Shown piece by piece: positions 50,660 through 60,366 of a stretch of 64,000 nt of DNA. Source of the DNA: Histomonas meleagridis (Eukaryota > Parabasalia > Tritrichomonadida > Dientamoebidae). The notes beneath the pieces are model-generated. The model saw only the letters and a list, made by a program, of their open reading frames with translations, was not told the origin of the DNA and searched no databases. Positions within the stretch are counted from its first letter, which is position 1; every line of letters starts with the position of its first letter. The DNA is taken from the NCBI GenBank assembly GCA_020186115.1, contig WSYJ01000129.1, positions 35,499 through 99,498 on the forward strand. Reading direction: 5' to 3'. The position numbers and the translations under genes were made by a program.

Positions 50660-52665
50660 ATGGATCAAGAAAAAATCCGAAAAATCATTGATCTCCAAGA
50701 AACTATAATGGCAATAATTCCAGAAAATTTTGACACAAGTTTCAATCATATTGTTGATTTACTATCAGAAACACCCGATCTTAACTTTCAAATTAATTTG
50801 AAACAAGCGATCGACTTTAGACCACGTCCCATTGATGTATATGCAAGAGTTTACGGAGGTCTCGTGAGGTCTGAAAAATTAAAATTTTTTACATCAGAAA
50901 GATTCAAAAAAGAAATATTTTCCACAACATTTTTTTCATTAAATTCAACATTTGGTAGCTTTCTTTATCAGTGCATACAATTAGGGTTTCTTGATCCAGC
51001 AGAGTTTGTCCAATTAATTCGAAAATTCAAACATGATCATTCAGAATACATTTTTGAAATCCTCATGATGTTTTGTTGGTTCTGTGAATATATTGAACAA
51101 TATGACCCTGAGTTATATGATGAAATTCTTGTTGTTTTTAAGAAAAAAAGTCAAATGCCAAATCTAATTCTCTCACTTAAATCATTTATTCTTAACTTCG
51201 ACCAACTTCGCGCAAACAATTGGGAACTTAAAAAGCGCCAAGCCACAGGTTTTGGTCCCGAACCATATCGCGAAGTCATCAATAAAGATGATGTCGAAAG
51301 ACTTAAGGAAATGGCACAAACTCCAGGATTTGATATGAATGCACGCCTCAAGCCATCTGTTTTTATTCGATCCAAGTCATTACAAATGTATCCAACATTG
51401 ATCCAATTTGCAGCATTTGTTAGATCTGTTAACTGCTTCAAATTTCTTTTGGAAAATGGAAGCAGCACAAGCATATGTAGTTATGCTAATCGCACACTTG
51501 CACAGTTTGCTGTTGCTGGAGGTTGTATGGAAATCATACAAATTCTCGATAAAAATGGAATCGACTTCACTGGCTGTGCGCAAATAGCTGCAGAGTTCCA
51601 TCAAAATGAAGCGTTTGTTTGGCTTTATGAGAATAAGTTTTCTGATTTAAGTCAAATTCAAGAATATATCGGATCATCAATCCATCAAAGTGCGAAATCC
51701 AATAATCTGAGGATCTTAATATTTTGCATAGAACATGGCGTTGATCCAAACTTAAGAAACTCCGAAAAATATACACCATTGCATTATGCCGCTGATTATG
51801 GTTCACTTGATGTGTTATCATATCTTCTATCGTTGCCATGTGTTGATGTTAACGCACGAGATTCAGTAGTTTATTTGCTTTTTCTAGAGTTTACTCCACT
51901 TTTTTAGAACACCCCTTCATTTAGCCGCTTCTAAAGGTCATATACATGCTGTAAATATTCTCTTAAAACATAAAAATATAGACTTAAACCCAAAGAATCG
52001 GGAAATCCGTTCACCTTTGTTATGTGCAACAATTTCCGGTCAAGAAAAAACAATATCAATTCTTTTAAATGATAAAAGAATTGATAAAACAACAATAGAT
52101 GGATATGGAATGACGCCTCTTCATTGGGCTGCCAGGAATAATAGAACTACTTGTCTTAAATTATTAATTGAAGAATTGGGAGTTAATATAAACACAAGAG
52201 CCGACGATGGAAAAACGCCTTTACATTGGGGTGCCCTGAACGGTTTTTGTGAAATCATCAATATTTTATTAAAGCAACCAAATATTGATGTAAACGCAAG
52301 AGCTGATGAAGGTACAACTCCATTGCATTTTGCGGTGTATGGCGGCTTTATAAGTGCTGTGAGAATACTTTTGAACTTTCCAAAAACAGATATAAATGCA
52401 ATGACATCTAATGGTGTTTGTTTTCATTTTTATTCAACTGCTCTTCATATTGCTTCTGAAGTAGGAAAGATGGATATTGTTAATTTGTTACTCTCCAAGA
52501 AAACAATTGATATCAAACTGAAAAACAAAGTTTGTTTTGGGTTTTTGATGGAATTTATTTTTAACATTTTTAACACCTGCTGATGTTGCAAGAAATAAAA
52601 ATCATTGGGAAATTGTGGAACTTCTTAATACATTCTCATCAGGAAATAATTATTTGGATAACTAA
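50660..52665 (+). CDS. DUF3447-type ankyrin-repeat protein with three spacers
   Basis: From ATG 50660 (MDQEKIRKIIDLQ) the first block runs to about 51865 with a helical N-terminus, a DUF3447-like region (AAFVRSVNCFKFLLENG, VAGGCMEIIQILDKNG) and the first ankyrin repeat. The next block (from 51909) starts TPLHLAASKGHIHAVNILL and reads on through five repeats, including MTPLHWAARNN and KTPLHWGALNG. Spacers lie at about 51866-51908, 52416-52436 (in frame) and 52530-52572. The final block (52573-52665) encodes the last repeat, ending with a short Asn-rich tail. Repeats without spacers have the normal linker, for example DDGKTPLHW. Probably one gene with two or three short introns. Role unknown. 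Confidence 0.75.
51866..52572 (+). repeat. Three spacers homologous to those of the minus-strand ankyrin genes
   Basis: About 51866-51908, 52416-52436 and 52530-52572. Starts are GTAGTTTATTTGC, GTTTGTTTTC and GTTTGTTTTGGG. The first and third end in blocks alignable to each other and to the minus-strand set (TAGAGTTTACT... and TGGAATTTATT... followed by TTTTTA and ACACC). For the first, a canonical GT-AG cut of 42 bases breaks the frame, while a GC-AG cut of 31 bases (51877-51907) restores it. The third has no AG at its end but its length restores the frame. Confidence 0.6.
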
Positions 52666-53023
52666 GTTAAATTTTATAAAGAATGTGTTAATATATATCT
52701 TTTTTTAATATTATAATGTTTTGAAAGATTAATTTCTTTCTGTTTTGGTGTGGAATTATCAAAAATGGAATTCATAAGAAGACTTTTTATGGATACTGAA
52801 ATAAATAATGCAATGTATTTAACACGTATAGGAAAACCCATAATTTATGAAAAAAAATTTTTGAAAATTTATGTTTATTATGCACAACTAAATGGAAACA
52901 GTTCCAAAAATCGTATTAACTTCCTTTTTACGTTTAAAACAAGTTATTCAAAGTCAAAATTTTTTTACCACTCAAATAACTCACTATCGATCAAAGTTGT
53001 AAACCAATGAAAACCATTCAAAA
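52666..53023. other. Intergenic region
   Basis: A weak open stretch (52750-53010) has no recognisable family or composition and is not called as a gene. Confidence 0.4.
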
Positions 53024-54151
53024 ATGGAATTTAAAAATTCAATTGGATTCGTTTTTAAGAACGGGAAGATGCTTGCGATATTTCTTTCATTCAGCTCTTC
53101 CAAGTACTATGTTGCACCAACAGATGGAATGTGCCCAAACCATGAGGCATGCAATGAATATTGCCTTCGTGTTTCAAGTCGCAATTATGAATGCCTTTCC
53201 CTAACAACTATTAATCTCTGCTACGACTTTCGTTCATATTATTTCATTATTTGGGCATGCTTTGTTGTACCAGTTTTACTTTGTTTCGTATGCTCATTGA
53301 TTTGTTGTAACAAAGTCAGATCACCATTAATTTCAGTTTTTATTAATTTACTGTTAGGTACTTATTGGTCAATATGTATAATGGGCATATATTGTGCTGT
53401 AAATTCGAATGAAGGTCCGGATTTTATTCCAATTATTATTCTTCCAATATTTTTAGCTATCATTGTTTCCTGCTTATCTAATGTTTGTGGACTTTGTTCA
53501 AACTGTGGTTCATCACGGAATCCGAAGTTTATATATCAAATCATGACAGAAAGATGTTTAGAAAAAGATGAGTTTGAGAATTATATCAACACCATTCTTC
53601 GTAGTCCACCAGTTATTCACTTGAAAGGCGGTGTTCACATCTATCAAAGAACTGGGAAGCATACCACAATATTTACAATTCCATTCCAACAAGCAGCACC
53701 ATATGTATCATGGGAAGAACGAAGTCCTCCTGTTCATATTCCACACGACAAATATATATTAGTCAAAACGAAAATCAAGTTTAAATATACCAAAGATCTC
53801 AAAGCATATATTCAGGAACTGAAAAAACAGATGACTGCCAAAGAAATAGAAAAGGGTGCACTTGCCAACAATATCACACTCATTACAGAGCCTTACGTCG
53901 AAGGCATGAAGCCGTTTTTGTTGGCAACATCAGGAGGAAAAGTGCCAACATTTCATAAGTTTACACGGTCGTGCTTCGGAAAGTTTTTGTGGTATTTCAC
54001 AGCTTTTATAGGGTTGAATACTGTGTATGAATCAATTTATTGTATTGGTATAAAGAGATTGAAGATGAAGTCGGTAAAGTATATTTCGTCAACACCTTGT
54101 TACCATTGCCCAGCTTACGAGTACGATGGTGATTTAAATGCTGTTGAATAA
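53024..54151 (+). CDS. Multi-span membrane protein, TMEM151-like
   Basis: 375 residues. An N-terminal Cys-rich ectodomain (CPNHEACNEYC) precedes three membrane segments at about 74-98, 103-126 and 133-155, and a fourth at about 318-336. Between spans 3 and 4 is a cytosolic domain with ERCLEKDEFENYINTILRSPPVIHLKGGVHIYQRTG and LVKTKIKFKYTKDLKAYIQELKKQM. The order (PP-V start, strand-rich middle, FT/KFKYTKDL, then a final membrane helix followed by a membrane-proximal domain) resembles TMEM151 proteins. The match is by eye and modest. Stop in TAAA. Confidence 0.6.
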   Translation: MEFKNSIGFVFKNGKMLAIFLSFSSSKYYVAPTDGMCPNHEACNEYCLRVSSRNYECLSLTTINLCYDFRSYYFIIWACFVVPVLLCFVCSLICCNKVRSPLISVFINLLLGTYWSICIMGIYCAVNSNEGPDFIPIIILPIFLAIIVSCLSNVCGLCSNCGSSRNPKFIYQIMTERCLEKDEFENYINTILRSPPVIHLKGGVHIYQRTGKHTTIFTIPFQQAAPYVSWEERSPPVHIPHDKYILVKTKIKFKYTKDLKAYIQELKKQMTAKEIEKGALANNITLITEPYVEGMKPFLLATSGGKVPTFHKFTRSCFGKFLWYFTAFIGLNTVYESIYCIGIKRLKMKSVKYISSTPCYHCPAYEYDGDLNAVE

Positions 54152-54789
54152 ATAAATTTTTATAGTAAATCATTAAACCAATAAAATTTTTGTTTTTAAA
54201 CTCAAATTGAGATTTTGGAGCACGAGAAATTGAAGAATGAATTCATAAAAAATTAATTATATGAATGTGCTATCAATTATGTTTTTGTTTGATCAATGGG
54301 GATGTGTGGGTGAAGTATTCGATCGTCTGATGAAAAGATGACTTAGAATAGCCCCATCAAGTACACGCGATGGCATTTTAAAATAATTATTATTGGCAAT
54401 GTTGAAAAGGAACAGTAACTGCAATTTATTATGTTCCAAGAATATTTTTTATTCATTTGGCCCACCTGCCCTCTAGCAAATGAACAAATTTTAAATTTTT
54501 ATGTAATTCTGTGGAAATAATTCCATTGTGAACAGATGCATCTTCCTTAAATTTCAATATTTTTGAAAAGTCTAAAAAAGTTTATATATATAAAATAATG
54601 ATACGGTAATTTTTTCAGAGGCATCAAAATATTCAGAAGTAATTTTTCATCCTGATACAGAATGTGTTTAAATTGTTGGATAAAAAGAAGAAAAATTTGT
54701 ATCGGTGTCCATCGATGTGATTTATATTTTCAAAATCTATGGTCACAATATGACATATTTAACAGAAATTTTGTTGAGTAGAACAAAAA
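54152..54789. other. Intergenic region
   Basis: No gene seen; a TTTGGAGCACGAG block lies at 54213. GC content rises slightly at 54290-54370 with no recognised feature. Confidence 0.45.
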
Positions 54790-55485
54790 ATGAGTTCAGA
54801 ACAACACACCAAGAAAAAACCAAAGAAACCTCCATTGTGCGATATGAATGAATTTCCAACAAAGTTGCAATGTGTCGAAACAAGAAATCAATATAAAATT
54901 GGAGATATTGTCACAACAACTGAATCACACAGATACTCAGGAATGCTCATGAAAGTAGATGACGTAACAGAGGATCGTGTTTCAGTGCATCCACTACCAA
55001 TTCCTGTACAAGGAAATCAAAATGAAATCAACAAAATATTTTTTTCCCTTGAAAACATAAAAAACCCACAATTTTACGATACTTCTCTTCAAACAGAATT
55101 TCCCTCTATAGTTGATATGACCAGCTTAAGAATTGGTGATATCATTGAAACTCGTGATAATGAAATTTATGTGATTACAATTAAACCCACAGAAAATGAT
55201 GAATATGTTTATGCAACTTCATATGATTATCGAGGCAAGAAACATATGATTTCACCTGATACAATTATTTCTGTTTATAAGGATGACAACTCATGTTATG
55301 ACAAGGACGGAAACAGGATACTTGTTGGAGACACTGTGGAACTTCCAGACAAAGCAGAGGGTTATGTTTATAATACATTTAGAGGTCAACTCTTTGTTGG
55401 GATTATTGAAGAAAGGGAAGAGGAACTCCTTGGAATCGTTGACTACGAAACCCTTCTGCTCCAGCCGCCTCCTCTTGAGAAATAA
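54790..55485 (+). CDS. Protein with three KOW/SH3-like modules
   Basis: 231 residues. Three units begin with the KOW-type phrase: YKIGDIVTTTESHRYSGMLMKVDDV (about 35-60), LRIGDIIETRDNEIYVITI (about 116-135) and ILVGDTVELPDKAEGYVYNTFRGQLFVGI (about 177-205). Each has the (I/V)GD(I/T)V start and a later strand as in SPT5, ribosomal L24/L26 and related proteins. The second and third lack the usual GxxG turn. The basic N-terminus (KKKPKKPP) could be a nuclear signal. SPT5-like transcription or RNA binding is possible but unproven. Confidence 0.55.
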   Translation: MSSEQHTKKKPKKPPLCDMNEFPTKLQCVETRNQYKIGDIVTTTESHRYSGMLMKVDDVTEDRVSVHPLPIPVQGNQNEINKIFFSLENIKNPQFYDTSLQTEFPSIVDMTSLRIGDIIETRDNEIYVITIKPTENDEYVYATSYDYRGKKHMISPDTIISVYKDDNSCYDKDGNRILVGDTVELPDKAEGYVYNTFRGQLFVGIIEEREEELLGIVDYETLLLQPPPLEK

Positions 55486-56274
55486 TGAAGTTTGTTGTTA
55501 AATTTTTAAGGTATTTAATTTGAAGTATCCATAATGACATTATTGGTCATAGTCTATAATTAGGAAAGCAAATTAATTTCTGTTTTAAAATTTTATGTCT
55601 TATTTAATAAATTATACATGTGTAGAGAAGTTTAATGTCGTGTTTTATTTCTTTTAATTTTGTATTGTGGTTACAACATAAAGTTATTCTATAAAATCTT
55701 CATTTGTTCTTAACTTAAAAATATTTATCATTCAGATTTTTCATATAAAATAAATTTCACATATATAGATGCATTGAAAAGCTGTCTACCTTGATAAGAA
55801 TGTAATTCAGAATAGCTTTTTTCAACCTATAAAAAAAGCATATATATATATATATATATATATAAATACCATGTTTTCTGATTAAATATGAAATAATATC
55901 ATTGTATTTCATTCACAATGCCTTCTTAAAAAATCATATGTTTAAAGGCTATTGTTTTTATCTTCCAATTTAATGCAATAGTAATAGTTAAAATCTTCTG
56001 CATTTTAGGTAGTAAATACCTTTTAGCACAAAGATCATTATATATATATATTTCCCAAGCAATTATTCGTAGTTGTATGAAAGTAGACAGTTTTTCAAGG
56101 TGTCTTTATATTTAAAATTATATTAGATAAATAGCTTCTTTCCATCAAGGGATATTTTCACTATGTTAAGTGTTTTTCTTTCAAACCATGGTTCATGAAC
56201 TCTATTTATTATTCCATTACAGTTTTATGCAACAAAAAAAAATTTACCAAGAAAAATAATTTTTACAACAAATT
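55486..56274. other. Intergenic region with TA repeat and inverted repeat
   Basis: Holds a (TA)n tract at about 55839-55864, a second at 56038-56051, and an inverted-repeat pair that may be the ends of a small non-autonomous element (next entry). No gene seen. Confidence 0.5.
55774..56098. mobile_element. Possible MITE-like element
   Basis: TTGAAAAGCTGTCTAC at 55774-55789 and GTAGACAGTTTTTCAA at 56083-56098 are inverted copies with one mismatch in 16, about 325 bases end to end. The inside is AT-rich with no coding capacity. A target duplication was not identified. Confidence 0.35.
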
Positions 56275-59200
56275 TTAAACGCAAGTTGCTTCTAATCTTA
56301 ATTTGTGAATAAATTCACCACTTCTTACCGTCAGTAATCCTCTGAACTCTCCTTTTTCTTTAGGCACAAACTCCACAATTACAATAGTTTTCCCATGTGA
56401 CTTGATTATGGTTTTATCAGTTGACAACTTAAATGGACACGGAAGAGCTGCTAAATCATTTTCTGTTTTATCTTCCAAATTGTTTCCATTTTGTTCATTA
56501 TTTATATCAGTTTCATTTTTGACATCCAAATTGTTTTCATTTTGATTATTATTTAAATTATTTTCATTTTGATTATTATTTATATTATTTTCATTTTGAT
56601 TATTATTGATACTGTTTTCGTTTTTGATTTCTGAATCGTTTTCATTTTGTACATTTAATTCATTTTCATTTTGATTATTATTTAAATCTGTTTCGTTTTT
56701 GACTTCTAAATTGTTTTCATTTATTATTTTTTTGCTTTCTAATCCATAAATTTTCCACTCGACAACTATTGATTCGCTCGAGAAATTTTCCAATGCAATT
56801 CTTCGAATAATTTTTTCACCTTTAACTTTAATTTGTTTACCGAATGAAACGTAATCTCCATAAACATCATCAACGGTATAGCCAAGTGTATGCTTTTGAA
56901 AATTAAAGAAACTTCCAAGTGCTTTTACGTGCAGAAGAATTGGCATTGTTTTATACTGCCAATAATCGCGTATAATTAACTTTAATTTACCATTATATTC
57001 GCCATGAATTTCGGAATAACATGAAATTGGAATTTGTTTTGTTTCATTAGCATGAATTGTTTCCATTTGATCATTTTCAAGTTTAAACACTCCATTACAA
57101 TCATCAACAACTTCTATTTGAATTGTAGATGAAATTCCACTTTCATTTCTTATTCGAATATTCGAATTAGATTGTTTACATATTACGAAATCAGAAGAAA
57201 AATCAATTTTCTCATCTAATAAATGTATTTTAGGTGGATTAACATGTGATAAAACAACACATGTATAAGAAATATCAAAAACTTTAATAATAATTGGCAT
57301 TAAACGCTTACCAAGTTCACTAAACATTAAATTTACATTAATATTAATTGATTCTCCAATATTTAAATGACCTTTCGAAGGTCTACTCTTTGACAATTCA
57401 CAGATTTCTCTTTCAAAGATCATTTCATTATTATTATTATCATTTTTATCATTTGTTTTAATTGTTGGCTGTAAATTCATTTGCGTTGAAGGTCGATGAA
57501 TAGGATCATAAATATGAAGTGTATCAGGAGAAATTTGTACCATTGAAGAAGCTTTAACATTTCCTTTGATTATATTAAGTGGAATATTTTCTTCTTTTTT
57601 AACATTTTCTTCTTCTTTTTGACCTTCATATAAATAATCGATTATTTCGAAATCTGTTGGGAAATCATTTAAAAGACTTATTTGGATACAAGTTGAATAT
57701 TCGATTGAGGGAAATATTTCTCCAATATCAATAATTCTATTTTTAATTTCAATAATTGGCCTATCAATAATAGCATAAACAGGAATATCATAAAATGTTG
57801 TTGGCATTGATTTAATTTGTTTTAATTCATTATCAACCCAAAATGTATAAATAGTAATTATTTCTGATATAGAAGTTGAGTTCATATATTTAAGTTCAAC
57901 ATTTATAAGATATTCATCATAAACTGTTCCATTGATTTCATTAATATTCCATTCAGTCAAATTTGGATATATAATATTAAATCCAATTGGTGAAGAAAAT
58001 GGATTTTTTAATTTAATTGTTTGAATAGAATTTGTTCCAATTAATACATAACCAAAATCAAGTGTTGGGGGATCAATTATTAGTTTAGGAAGAGAAATAT
58101 GTGCAAAATATTTAAAATTAAAAGAAATGTTTGGATCAATTTGATATGATAAATCATCAATAATATTAAAATTATTTAAAAATAATTGTTTTGAATAATT
58201 TGAATTATTATTATTCATTAATATTAATGGCCAATTAACATTATTAATAAGAGAAATGTTTTGTGTTGAAATATTTTGCATTTGTTCTGTTAAATTATAT
58301 TGTAAGTCTATAAATTGTTTTTCTTTTGATTCAATTTCAAATGTATTTTTAGAAGATGTAATAAATTTTGTTTCATTTAATTGAAGATTAACTTTTACAT
58401 TCGAATCATTTTGTATTTCGATTGTTTGTGTATTTTCTGAATATGGAATAACATTATTAAATATTATTAAAGGAGGAAATATTGAAATATTTGGATGACC
58501 AGTTGAACCTTCTAAAATAATTGTTAACATTTTCTTGGATGATAAAACACCAGATTCATTAGGTATTCTATTTACAAATATTACTAATTTTGTTTCATAA
58601 AATCCATAATTTAATGGTGAAAATTTTATATTTATTTTTATTGTTTCACATGCTCCAATTAAACCAGAAACAGGTGAAATATTAAATGCGGAATTATTTG
58701 TTTTATTACTGATAAAATATTCCGGATATAAAATTTTTAAATTATTTTTACTTTCTCTCGGTTTAATTAGTTGAATATAATATGGATAAGAAACATCAGA
58801 TTTATTAATTATATCAATTGTTTTCGTTTTATTAACATCCGAAGGTAAAAATGGTATAAATAATATATCTTCATCACAAACATCAAACTTTAAAAGAGGT
58901 TTAGTTGCATTTCCTTTAATAACGAAATTAAATTTTTGTGGGAAATCTTTTGTTATTATTTCAAATGAAGAAGAATGTTCTCCTTCTTGTAATGGTTTAA
59001 ATTTAATGTTTATTTCAATTGATTCATTATGATTTAGTTGAAATTGCGATGGAATAAGTGAAAAAGGACCATCAATGAAAATAAGTGATTCTTCTTTACC
59101 ATTTGTGGATTGAAATGAAAAATGTCCATTTCCGCCTTTATTAACAATTGTAAATGCACATGTTTTAGATGAATAAATTAATGCCGATTGAAGATCTACA

Positions 59201-59931
59201 ATATCTGGTATTTGTAATTGTGGTGGTTCACGATAACAATGAATAGGAATAACTGTTGGTTGGTCGTTGTTACAAGGTGTAATTATAAATGAGTCATCGT
59301 AATCATGAAGATCTGTTGGTAAAAAATAAACTTCAAAAGTAATATGAAGCCCTGGAAGAATTTGTGCATTTTTAACATTCTCAATGATTTTAAAGCGAAA
59401 AACTGGATTTGAAGGACCGCGAATTTGAAATCCTTGGGGATATGCTGAGATGTTTTGAAGTGTAAATTTCATGGTGTATTCAATATGTGGTGAAAAATTG
59501 ATAACTTGTAGTTGATTTGGAGTGGCTTTAAATATAACCTGTGGTGTTTTTGGAATACTTTTTTGTGGTTTAATGATTTTCTTTGGCTTAAGTTGGAGTG
59601 GCTTTTTTATTCTTGGAGTGTTGGTGCCAGACGGTTGAGCTGATGTGCTTACTTGAATAGGCTTATATTCCAATTTAGGTAGGATAGATTCATTTTCTTT
59701 CTTGATAGTATCAGTCTCTGGTTTGAAATTTGTTGGAGGCGTAAGGAGATGTAAATCATTGAGTACAGATGTATCATTTGAATCAAGAAGTGCAATTTGT
59801 CTTGAAATTTCATCAAGTTCAGTTTTAAGTTTTTCCGAAATTTCTTCATACTTCCCGTTTGTGTCTATTTCGTGAGGAATTTGTTCATCGAACTTTGAGA
59901 GAAGTATGGAAAAATCCCAAAGGCTGCTCAT
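56275..59931 (-). CDS. Cilium-type ASH/MSP-domain protein (HYDIN/DLEC1-like)
   Basis: 1218 residues. Residues about 25-50 form a short coiled coil; from about 130 onward there are many immunoglobulin-like ASH (ASPM-SPD2-Hydin) domains. Signatures include TMKFTLQNISAYPQGFQIRGPSNPVFRF, ILPGLHITFEVYFLPTDLHDY, INIKFKPLQEGEHSSSFEI, IKINIKFSPLNYGFYETKLVIFVN and ATVxx-type strands near the end (PKEKGEFRGLLTVRSGEF). Such arrays occur in axonemal central-pair and ciliary proteins (HYDIN, DLEC1/CFAP81, CFAP65). Near the C-terminus (about 1080-1150) an Asn-Glu low-complexity array (NNNQNENNLNNNQNEN) is inserted within one ASH domain. A reversed ACCGTTC is 20 bases upstream. Stop in TAAA. Confidence 0.78.
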   Translation of the reverse strand: MSSLWDFSILLSKFDEQIPHEIDTNGKYEEISEKLKTELDEISRQIALLDSNDTSVLNDLHLLTPPTNFKPETDTIKKENESILPKLEYKPIQVSTSAQPSGTNTPRIKKPLQLKPKKIIKPQKSIPKTPQVIFKATPNQLQVINFSPHIEYTMKFTLQNISAYPQGFQIRGPSNPVFRFKIIENVKNAQILPGLHITFEVYFLPTDLHDYDDSFIITPCNNDQPTVIPIHCYREPPQLQIPDIVDLQSALIYSSKTCAFTIVNKGGNGHFSFQSTNGKEESLIFIDGPFSLIPSQFQLNHNESIEINIKFKPLQEGEHSSSFEIITKDFPQKFNFVIKGNATKPLLKFDVCDEDILFIPFLPSDVNKTKTIDIINKSDVSYPYYIQLIKPRESKNNLKILYPEYFISNKTNNSAFNISPVSGLIGACETIKINIKFSPLNYGFYETKLVIFVNRIPNESGVLSSKKMLTIILEGSTGHPNISIFPPLIIFNNVIPYSENTQTIEIQNDSNVKVNLQLNETKFITSSKNTFEIESKEKQFIDLQYNLTEQMQNISTQNISLINNVNWPLILMNNNNSNYSKQLFLNNFNIIDDLSYQIDPNISFNFKYFAHISLPKLIIDPPTLDFGYVLIGTNSIQTIKLKNPFSSPIGFNIIYPNLTEWNINEINGTVYDEYLINVELKYMNSTSISEIITIYTFWVDNELKQIKSMPTTFYDIPVYAIIDRPIIEIKNRIIDIGEIFPSIEYSTCIQISLLNDFPTDFEIIDYLYEGQKEEENVKKEENIPLNIIKGNVKASSMVQISPDTLHIYDPIHRPSTQMNLQPTIKTNDKNDNNNNEMIFEREICELSKSRPSKGHLNIGESININVNLMFSELGKRLMPIIIKVFDISYTCVVLSHVNPPKIHLLDEKIDFSSDFVICKQSNSNIRIRNESGISSTIQIEVVDDCNGVFKLENDQMETIHANETKQIPISCYSEIHGEYNGKLKLIIRDYWQYKTMPILLHVKALGSFFNFQKHTLGYTVDDVYGDYVSFGKQIKVKGEKIIRRIALENFSSESIVVEWKIYGLESKKIINENNLEVKNETDLNNNQNENELNVQNENDSEIKNENSINNNQNENNINNNQNENNLNNNQNENNLDVKNETDINNEQNGNNLEDKTENDLAALPCPFKLSTDKTIIKSHGKTIVIVEFVPKEKGEFRGLLTVRSGEFIHKLRLEATCV
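56470..56725 (-). repeat. Tandem Asn-rich repeat inside the ASH gene
   Basis: Repeats of a unit like ATTTTGATTATTATTT (plus-strand reading), encoding NNNQNEN. Unit identity is high, consistent with replication slippage. Confidence 0.65.
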
Positions 59932-60366
59932 CCCTTTTCCAAACGTATAAACCGTTCTATAGCAAAATCAACAAAAAACATTCAAATTTGGTTAATGAGG
60001 CTTCTACATAAGCATTTTATTTCTTTTTCTGACAAACCCTTGCTGCATATTAATAGCATTTTGTTTCTAATAAAACATTTTAATGATATAATTTAAAATT
60101 TGATTTTGACTTTAGAAAAAATGATTTTTAGTGGAACACATATACATATATCATTACTATGCTGATAAATTGCATGTTAGACATTATAGAATATTATTAC
60201 ATTACATATAGTTCCGAAATCAAACATTAATTTTAATAAATTCTTTAACATTTTTATTTTCTCTTGCACCAACAAAACTTTAAATGTATTTCGCAAATCA
60301 GAAACACTTATTTTTAGTAAAATAACTAATAAATCAACATTAGCTCAAAGATCTAATGTTACATTT
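59932..60366. other. Intergenic region
   Basis: ACCGTTC at 59951-59957 is the likely promoter element of the ASH gene (minus strand). The rest is AT-rich without a gene. Confidence 0.45.

Noticed and set aside
52750-53010. 86-residue plus-strand frame
   Set aside because: No motif and low-complexity, AT-driven composition; left as intergenic.
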